A stretch of 64,000 nt of DNA from contig VXCM01000787.1 of NCBI GenBank assembly GCA_014773175.1, forward strand, positions 62,001 to 126,000, read 5' to 3'. The DNA comes from Lucifuga dentata (taxonomy: Eukaryota > Chordata > Actinopteri > Ophidiiformes > Bythitidae). The notes under the pieces are model-generated. The model saw only the letters and a list, made by a program, of their open reading frames with translations, was not told where the DNA came from and did no database searches. The first letter of the stretch is position 1, and each line of letters begins with the position of its first letter. This document shows positions 56,009 through 64,000 of the stretch, piece by piece. A program made the position numbers and the translations under genes.

Positions 56009-58778
56009 ATCCAGCAATGGGAGTTAAGTGATCCTAACATCCCAGAATACATGAGCCAACAAGCTCAAGCTCAGCAGTCATCTCCTAAGACAAAGATCAC
56101 TGTGCAGCGAGCTGTGATGACACCCTGCTAAAGTGGCACAGCTAGATTCTCTCTCAGTCTAATGGCTTTATCAATTAAGCTGCTTTAAATACAAATATCT
56201 GTCATAACAGAAGAAATACATCAAAGGCAGCAAAGGTTTACAGCATCAGACCGCAAGTGATCTAATAATACATATGCATTCATTGGCACAGCACCTTACC
56301 ATCTCAACTATGAGAACCCAAATAAATTCATAGTAAAATGACTTGTATGCATTTCTGTTATGGACAATATATTTTAATAACACTCCAGTTAACCGTGCTT
56401 GTAGTGCTTAGTCTCAAGGGAATTTAAGGTTTATGAGCAAATACTGTTATATTTATTCTCCTGTTATGCTCTGTCAGTGGTCGTAATATTTCATCTCCAT
56501 CATTAAACAGTATGCAAACCCAAAGTGTAAACAAATATGAAATTTAACAAGTTTCTTGTTCCTAACACTCCACAGACCTCATGGAGAGTTGAGGTGTTCG
56601 CTGAGACTTGTTTGACACCTGTAGCATGTTGTCTTATGGTCACACACACATACACACAAAGACACACTACCTAGTCCTCCTATTAGCTGCCTGTTTTAGA
56701 CAGAGTTCACTGAAAACAGGCCAGACAAAGGTTTCTCACTAATAGGTCTGAAAGCCTGCTACACATAATTACAGAAATGGAAATGTTGTCCTGTTGTACT
56801 TACTGTACAAAGTGTGTATCCTTAGAATATTGTGGAGGTAATAAACTTGAGTGCTCATGAGGGCAATACAGGAGAAATTAGAGCATCTGTAACCGATGGT
56901 GTAGCTAAGATTCTGTTTATAGAACCACTGATATTCAGAAACACAATAACTCTGTTTGCAAAAGAATAAACTGTGAGCTTTGCAGCAAATCAATTTCTGG
57001 AACAGAATATGATGGCTATAATCAATGCCTCCTACATCTGATGTATGACCATCGGTGCTTTGGGAATGGAAAGCAATGACAATATGTGTGTATATGGTAA
57101 TATGGATTAGCTTTGTATCCATGCTGTTTTATCCATGCTGCAAAAGAGGTTGTCTCTTTAGCCCCAGGCTGTTACCAGGAAGGCAGGTATATTTGTGAGC
57201 AATGAAGCTTTACCCTTCGGGTAAAACCTGATGAGACTTTATCCAGGTGGTTTGTGCCAGTACTAACCATGTTTTCGTGTTCACTGCAACCAACCTGAAA
57301 AATGTCATTTTTAATGAGCCTTGTAGCAAATGCCCTACTGCAGAGTGGCTTTAAATAGGGCTGTTCAGCTGACAGATAAACACCCAGAGTCATGGGCTAT
57401 AAATTAGGGGTGTCTTGTAATTATCATTACGTCAAAGCTGTTAAATACTAATACTGTGTAATTTATTTGGCTCTATTTTCTGTTCTGTCTTCATGTCTAT
57501 TTTGGGTCTCACTCACAAGCTGATCTGATTGGCCCCTTGACTCATGTCATTTTGAATCTCTGGACAATAAGATGTTCACAAATACACACACTGTTGCGTC
57601 TAAACCTGTGTTACCCAGCCGAGCAGGATATGTGGAACTCTGTCATCCCTAATGTAAGATGATCCACAAAAAAAGAAAACCAAAAATATTTTAAAGAAAC
57701 AAGGTAGGCAGATGCACTGTAATTAACATTTTAAATGTACTATCATACTCAAAGTCTCAGTAAAATATATATATATATATAATTTTTTTTTTTTTTAAAT
57801 CACATTTTACATTAAATTAAAACATGACAAACTAGTCCTGGTCTTTCAAATTTCATGTTCATGTTCGTCGTCTGTCCATCTCAGAAAGTCAGCATTACTC
57901 TCTGAATTCAGCACTTCACTGATTTCCAAAGATTTCAACTGAATAATGGACCTCAAAACAGCAATTTCTGTCTTGTCCATTTGAGAGATATCAAGAATTT
58001 TGTGATGATTAGCAGTACTAAAACCGTCTTTTGAGGTTATCTTCTACTGTGACATTCTGTGACAGCATATTTCTTGATCATTGGTAGCTACTGTATTCTC
58101 TGTGCCGTCCATTTTCTGAAGTTCCCATACTTGGGAGCAGCATCTGGAGACAAAGTGTAGCTGTTTGCTCCTTTGCTGTTTTTTTGTTTTTCCCTGAAGT
58201 TTTGTGAAAATTAATTTCATTCATCCAGGTAGGAAGATGTCAGAAATGATAAATACAGTAAGTTTTGATTTGTGTAAAACATGTCACCATCCATCCAAAA
58301 GGCTTGCTCTGTTCACTAAAAGCAACACTGGTATTTATCCCTATGAGGCAGCCACACCTACCAGTGAAGCAGATCACTCCTACTGTTACTCTGACTCCCA
58401 CTCTCTGTCCATCTGTCTTCTCTGCCCAACATATGGACATTTTGATCCCTGAAAGCTGTGATGTTTGGCCTGTCAATGTGTTATCTACCTAGGGGCAGTA
58501 ATACACATAATTTACAGTTGACATAAAATCAGGAAATTAAAACATATTGCAGCTGTTCATCTCATAAATAAAGTATTAAAAAATAGTAAATTCCATTTGA
58601 TGAAAATGTCTCAGTACAAATCTGTTTATTAATGCTCTGCTAACCATAAAGCTGCCTTGCCAGAAGGTAAATGGTACAATTTTAGTGAACTGGGTCATGA
58701 TGGCTACCAGGACTCTGACAGGGGCAACCCAGTTCCCCTCTACCTTTACTTTATTTAGTCATCAGGATAAGCAGGGTG
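56009..58778. other. No gene seen; longest repeat-poor stretch
   Basis: About 2.8 kb with only a (TA)n/poly-T tract at 57764-57797. The 117-codon minus frame at 56769-57122 and the 78-codon minus frame at 58240-58476 (which faces plus-strand shadow frames) show no domain. Confidence 0.5.
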
Positions 58779-58822
58779 ATTAAAAAAAAAAAAAAAAAAA
58801 ANAAAAAAAAAAAAAAAAAAAA
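58779..58822. repeat. Poly-A with one-base gap
   Basis: A-run with N at 58802, followed by short TACAAAA repeats. Confidence 0.9.
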
Positions 58823-59268
58823 TACAAAATACAAAATACAAAATAAATAATTCATACATATTTAACATAAATTCTGTTTCATTTCATCCGAATTTTAACC
58901 TCATACTTTCCTAGTATTCAAGTATGCAAATTATAGTACATCTATATATTCATGCGTACGTGTCACAGCAAACATATTCATAGTACAGATCACACATAAC
59001 TACACATATAATAGTAGTACTAAAAGTAGACTGATATATTCCAAGTACTCAATGAACCTGTGAATATTTCTTTCTTTCCCATTGATAACATACCTGTACA
59101 TGATTGCAGTGCTTTTAATTTGCTTCATTCTCCAGTCAAAGAGTCTGGAATGACACATTCAGAAAGCTTTCCTCCATATGAGCGACAGAGAAAAGGAGAT
59201 AGAAATCAAGTCAAAGACCCATCAGGAAGTTTTAATGGAAAGATAAATAGGCAGGAAAAAGAGAATCA

Positions 59269-59269
<1 letters not shown>
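58823..59269. other. No gene seen
   Basis: AT-rich, nothing recognised. Confidence 0.45.
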
Positions 59270-59301
<32 letters not shown>

Positions 59302-59450
59302 NNNNNNNNNNNNNNNNNNNNNNNNNNNNNNNNNNNNNNNNNNNNNNNNNNNNNNNNNNNNNNNNNNNNNNNNNNNNNNNNNNNNNNNNNNNNNNNNNNN
59401 NNNNNNNNNNNNNNNNNNNNNNNNNNNNNNNNNNNNNNNNNNNNNNNNNN

Positions 59451-59488
<38 letters not shown>
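59270..59488. other. (GT)n, 149-base gap, poly-T
   Basis: GT tract to 59301, N at 59302-59450, T-run at 59451-59488. Frames across the gap are meaningless. Confidence 0.95.
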
Positions 59489-59491
<3 letters not shown>

Positions 59492-59892
59492 TGGAAAATG
59501 AATTCACAAAATGAACAGAAATAAGAGTGATAATTGGTTTCTGGAAATACATTTGAAATGGTTGACCTGAATCCTAGTTTAGCAAGCAGCCCATTGTCCT
59601 CCATCCCTCCATCTTTTTCTACAGGACATGATTAATCATTGTTTTCTACATGTTGATTCAGTTGTTTGGTGAATGGAAAGCCAAGATGCAAGATGGTCAC
59701 AGCATGACAACCAATCATGTTACAGGAAATAAGGTCAGGCTGAATGCCCAAGTTTCCCTGGTGATGTGATAACTACAGTGATTCAGGCTTTGTAGCAGAT
59801 AGTGAAGATAGAATTCACTCTAAATCTACCCTCCAACCTTCACAAGATCCTGGATACAAGGGATCAAATTAAGTTTTCCTGGTAAGGTGTCA
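59489..59892. other. No gene seen
   Basis: Plain sequence. Confidence 0.45.
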
Positions 59893-60512
59893 CTTAATGG
59901 ACCATACCAGCAATTTTGCATGGCTAAGCCCAATAAATACCACCCACATACACATTATGTTACTGACAACCAATTTCCAAAACATAAAACCATGTATAAA
60001 ACCTTATTGTTTTCCAAATCCCCTAATCTTTAAAATCAAATGTTCAGGTGATACATACACCCACTTAAAATTTTATGTTTGGCTTACTAAGATATGTATG
60101 TCCAAAAGATATGTATGTCCAAATGTAGAGACAAGTCCTTTTTAATTTTTCAGTAATAGCTGTTTCTCCTGCAACTACAGTATGTTCCCCGGCAGAGAGA
60201 TAGATTGTCTTCTGTGCAGGTCTGTATTAGCTCCACTTAAATAAAGTTACTTTGACAAAAAAATCTTAAGAAAAATTGAAAAATTAAAAAAGGACCATCC
60301 CTTCTACATTCGGACATTTGTGTTAACAGGCAAAACATTGAATTTTAAGGTTGGAGTATCACCAGGACATTTGATTTTGGAAGATTAGGGGATTTGCAAA
60401 ATAGTGTGAAAACTAATACATGTTTTGGAAATTATTTGTCAGTAATGTAACATGTGTGCAGGTAGTATTTATTGAGTTTAAACATGCAAAATTACCAGAA
60501 TGTCCTTTAATT
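59893..60512 (+). mobile_element. Family A palindromic TTAA element, copy 10 (best palindrome)
   Basis: Left CTTAATGGACCATACCAGC, right AATTACCAGAATGTCCTTTAA. The left arm (about 59893-60135) and right arm (about 60290-60512) are imperfect reverse complements over more than 200 bp; for example CCCCTAATCTTTAAAATCAA pairs with GATTTTGGAAGATTAGGGGA. The centre has CAACTACAGTATGTTCCCC and AAAGTTACTTTGACAAAAAA. A 17-bp unit, AGATATGTATGTCCAAA, is tandemly duplicated near 60090-60122. No coding frame. Confidence 0.85.
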
Positions 60513-62067
60513 TAGGATGTGGTATATTTTAAAAGCAAATGCTATTGCCCCAAAGCCAGCTTCTAGCGTTTCAAAGTTTATATCACTGCAGACTAACTAC
60601 CATATAGTATATGGGCCTCTGTGGTGATATGATGCAAAAACAGCCATCTGCAGTATATTTTTACAGTGTAGATCTATGAAAAATTGATATAAATGTGACA
60701 CAAAGGCAAAAAAAAAAAAGAAAAAAGAAAAAAAAAAACTGTCCACTCCCATGAAATAAAAGACTTTTCATATACTGTACATCTGCTTTGTGTAACCTAT
60801 TATTTCTAACATTATTTTACCATTAACATTACTTAAACACATTCACTCCAGTGAACATTCCCACTCCCACAGAAACACTCATCTATCATCTCTGAGTCAT
60901 ACTCCACCAATGGAAGAAACTCTGACATATTTCAAATTAGACAGAAAGATTGATTTCCACCTCTGTGGGTTTCAATTACATGTAAAGTGGGCCTAAAATG
61001 CAGTGAGCCTGCTGCCCTGATTCAAGAGGAATCCACAATTACTGCCAAATTAATATGCCATGGTCAATTCCAGCTTTAATCAAATCTATGACTGCTGCTC
61101 AATCTGGGTCTATCTCATGGATTCTGACACCTAGAGCGAGTTAGAAATGCATGCCAACATTCAGTAAATCTGTTAAATTTGAAGTGTTTTGTGTTTCTGT
61201 GTTTTTTCTGTCTGACATTTTGAAACTACCTTTAACAAATGCCAAAGAAATGTCTGTATTTCCTATATTTTGTGTGTATGTGAGTGTGTGTGTGCTGAAG
61301 GGAAGTGCCATACTATGATATGTACATAATAATGCATGAGTATGCAAAGCTAATCCCCTCTATTTGCTCAGGATTTCCATCCATCTACAACCCCTTTTGC
61401 TTTCACACTGACATGGAAAGTTATCAACTGGGTTTAGAATAATAATAATAATAAGACAGGAAACCTATGACATTCAACTGTGAATGCATGAAAACAATGG
61501 CGTATGCCTATTATGAAACTGACTGCATCCCCCACAATCTGATATAAAGGCACTATGTTTTGAATTTGGCCAATCACAAGTATCCATGATTATAGCTTAC
61601 CCAGTTGTGCAAATTTGTTGACAGTTTTGTTTCCAGTGCAGCATGTAATTACAAAACTGCAGGCAGCAAAAAAATTGCTTTGCACATGACAGAGCTTGCA
61701 AATTGATACCATTTTTTGCCTTTGCTGGCCTTGTGCCACTATGAACATAGAGCTGTTAAAGTTTTATGGACTCTGCATGTTTTCACTGTCACCAGTTCGA
61801 CATCTCTGATAAACAACCACAAACTTTAAAATGAATGAATAAAATATATATAGATATAGATATATAAAATATGATTGCATTTGATGGAAGTTATTGACAA
61901 GTTATTGGAAGTTATTGAGAATAACTAACTGTAGTTCATGCATTAGACTGCATTGATGTTTTCTAAATCAGGCATTGCAATAAGCCAATAATTTCTGTGT
62001 AAACTAGGTTTCCTAAGGACTTTCCACAAAATAGCTTTAAAAATAGCTTTAAGAAATTTCCACAACC
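60513..62067. other. No gene seen
   Basis: A-rich tracts at 60709-60739 and (AAT)n at 61438-61454. Small local duplications (GGAAGTTATTGA near 61886-61918, AAAATAGCTTTAA near 62028-62051). No exon supported. Confidence 0.5.
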
Positions 62068-62415
62068 ATCCATCCATCCATCCATCCATCCATCCATCCA
62101 TCCAGGTCCAGGTCATGCTGGCAGTAGGCAAAGTGAAGTAATCCAGCTGTCCCTCTCCCTAGCCATGTTCTACAGCTATTCCTGCAGGACCCCGTTGTTC
62201 AAAGGCCAGATGGAATTTCTAATCTCTCCAGAGTATTCTGTATCTGCCCTGTTGTTTCCTCCAAGTTGGGTGTGCCTGGAATACCTCCCAAAAGAGGTGT
62301 CCAGGAGGCATCCTAATGATGCCCAAACAACCTCAGCTGACTCATTTTAATGTCAAAGAGCTGCTCTGTGCTCCCTCATGATGCCTCCTGATCTCATTCT
62401 GTAGTTCACAACCCA
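62068..62415 (-). pseudogene. RTE/Rex3-like LINE 3' end with (GGAT)n tail
   Basis: The tail is (CATC)n/(ATCC)n at about 62069-62104, that is (GGAT)n on the minus strand. Reading the minus strand upstream gives broken pieces such as AGERE, PKEVFQAHPTW and ESAEVVWASLG. They match the order of the familiar C-terminal region of fish RTE/Rex3-type LINEs (ERSQLRWFGHL...REVFRACPTGRR...AGEREVW...). Further up, GGTGGTCATGAATTCTGGGT matches the preceding block. Frameshifts are numerous. The usual (GATG/GGAT)n 3' tail fits a 5'-truncated retrotransposed copy. Confidence 0.75.
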
Positions 62416-63353
62416 GAATTCATGACCACCGGTGAGTTTTGAAAGGTATATTGACTGGTAAATTAACAATAGTGTACAAATCCACATCAGAGCAGGCACT
62501 GCATCAATCTGCCAATCATCTATCATCTTCCATTTTTTGAGATCTTGTGAAAAAACTCCATCATCTGCAGCAGTAACTCACTTCATCCCAGCGTAGTAGT
62601 AACTCTGGACATAATGATATAGAGTATTCATTGCTGATTACTACCTAACAAATGGATTTTCTCCTCTGTCACACACATTCTGTAGCATTTTTGCAAGGCA
62701 ACAAAGCTGCCTAATCAAATTTAAACTTGGTCATTATGATAATAGTACATGAGTCATAGATCACTGGGTCACCTGACACCTCTGTTAAGTTTTTTATTGT
62801 TTCATTTTTGAACTTTCTGACTTTAACCACAGTAGAAGTACAATATTTCACCTTATTTTTCAAAATTTCTGGCATTTCCGTTCAGGTCATTTCACATACA
62901 AATTCAGATTTTTGCTGTAAAAAAAAACAAAAAAAAAACAGGTGACTCGTTTGATAGAAAGCTACAAGGACTTTTTTTTTAAGTGAAATCTCTCACAGAT
63001 TCAAAAAGTAACACATTCATGCAATACAGTATATTCACAAACTAATGTTTACACAGGATCACTCTTCTCTTCTGCAATGGGACTGGCATGTTTCGTGTTT
63101 GTGACATAGTGTATCCTTGCTCCCTCAATAATACATACAGTGTTTACTGATTGATAGAGAATAAATAAGACAAAGATGATGAAAGACTTACACCTGTACT
63201 TTCAGAATCACCACACACAAATCAAAACCAAAGACACTTCATCATCATGGTCCTGCATAGCTATTTAAATGTAAATTCTCTATGGCTGAGGCAAGGATTT
63301 GTTCAGAAATATCTCATTACACTTTTCAAAGAAAAATCAGAGAATTGAAATAT
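62416..63353. other. No gene seen
   Basis: Plain AT-rich sequence with short A-runs near 62921-62940. Confidence 0.5.
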
Positions 63354-63800
63354 ACTGGAGCATTCAAAAGTTTGGAATCACCCAGAAATGTTCATGTTTT
63401 AGATAGAAATAGGTTTATTCACCAAGGCGGCATTGAATTGATGTTAATATATCACCAAGAAATTATTAAATGTTAAGTGGTTATTACTGCTGGAAATGAT
63501 TGATTTGTAATTAATTATTCACATAAAATGTCAAGGCCTATTTTCAGCAGCCATTTCTAGTAATCAAAAAATTCTTTTACCTTATCCTTAATTAATCATG
63601 TTTTTATTTGAGGCACTTTTGTAATTGTGCTGCCACACCTGCAACCCATGATTATGTTCAGTTAAACAGGTAAACAGGTAAATTGTCTTCACTTGGGTTG
63701 ACAGGTACTGGCATTCCAAAACTTTAATTCTGGGTTTAAAATAATGGCCAAAAACAAGACACACACACACATGCACGCACACACGCACACACACGCACAN

Positions 63801-63841
<41 letters not shown>

Positions 63842-64000
63842 CAGTCTATTGCTGTTTTGCAAAATGGTTATTTCATGTGTCAGACTGCCAATAAACTAAA
63901 GATTTCAAACAAAGCCTACCACTATCTTGAGAAAAAAAGGCAAAAGGCAAACTGGATCTAACATGACAGGAAAAGAAGCGGAAGGCCCTAGTGCACAACT
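63354..64000 (+). mobile_element. Tc1-like element running off the window
   Basis: CATTCAAAAGTTTGGAATCA followed by CCCAGAAATGTTCATGTTTT is the well-known end of a fish Tc1-like family. TGGCATTCCAAAACTTTAAT, TTGCTGTTTTGCAAAATGGT and, at the window edge, AAACTGGATCTAACATGACA plus GGAAGGCCCTAGTGCACAAC continue in the family's expected order. The right end, and most of any transposase gene, lies beyond base 64000. A large CA tract is embedded at 63757-63840. Confidence 0.8.
63757..63840. repeat. (CA)n microsatellite with one-base gap inside Tc1-like element
   Basis: Interrupted CA/CG tract, N at 63800, then a clean CA tract; length unreliable. Confidence 0.95.

Noticed and set aside
59060..59524. 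154-codon frame crossing the large gap
   Set aside because: About a third of it is N; the remainder is GT-repeat and poly-T translation.

Overview
The window reads as AT-rich vertebrate nuclear DNA, most likely from a teleost fish. It holds Tc1/mariner and hAT DNA transposon relics, 3' fragments of RTE/Rex-like and L2/Rex1-like LINEs, very many (CA)n, (CT)n and (GATA)n microsatellites, and no long open reading frame. No complete gene, rRNA, tRNA, CRISPR array or bacterial-type feature was seen. The window is best read as intergenic or long-intron sequence.

Gene signals are few and weak. At 2870-3245 a CpG-rich patch surrounds a short minus-strand candidate first exon (2981-3044). That exon has a good start context, a signal-peptide-like product and a GC-type splice donor. 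If real, its gene runs leftward off the window. On the plus strand three short stretches look like possible last coding exons: 44026-44105, 49084-49144 and, weaker, the reading frame ending at 46042. None could be assigned to a known protein.

Mobile DNA dominates. The most frequent family has ten full or partial copies (1536, 4150, 5746, 8680, 22650, 31171, 41488, 44166, 46747, 59893). It is a non-coding, largely palindromic element of about 600-790 bp whose ends read TTAAAGGACCATACTGGTGA and its reverse complement. The TTAA at the ends resembles Kolobok/T2-type transposons. Three further unnamed dispersed families are defined by comparing the window with itself: B (3351, 17740, 53090), C (44940, 48540) and D (19735, 31715, 33950, 39310). 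Two hAT elements carry broken BED-finger transposase genes (15687-16553 and 20936-22300). A Tc1-like relic with exact 22-bp inverted ends lies at 7853-8294, and another Tc1-like element leaves the window at 64000.

Layout: 1-6300 mixes the CpG-rich candidate exon with dispersed repeats. 6300-15480 is mostly plain sequence with a Tc1 relic and one family-A copy. 15480-23240 is transposon-rich. 23240-31170 is mostly plain. 31170-40800 holds LINE and family-D pieces. 41480-49150 is dense in family A and C copies and candidate exons. 49150-59890 is mostly plain, with perfect hairpins and one family-B copy. The end holds a family-A copy, a LINE 3' end and a Tc1-like element.

The assembly is imperfect. 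There are 24 single-N gaps plus N runs at 35338-35349 and 59302-59450. All sit in simple repeats or between two copies of the same sequence, so several apparent tandem duplications are probably unmerged contig ends. Family assignments rest on motif recognition by eye; copy boundaries are approximate to about 10-20 bp.
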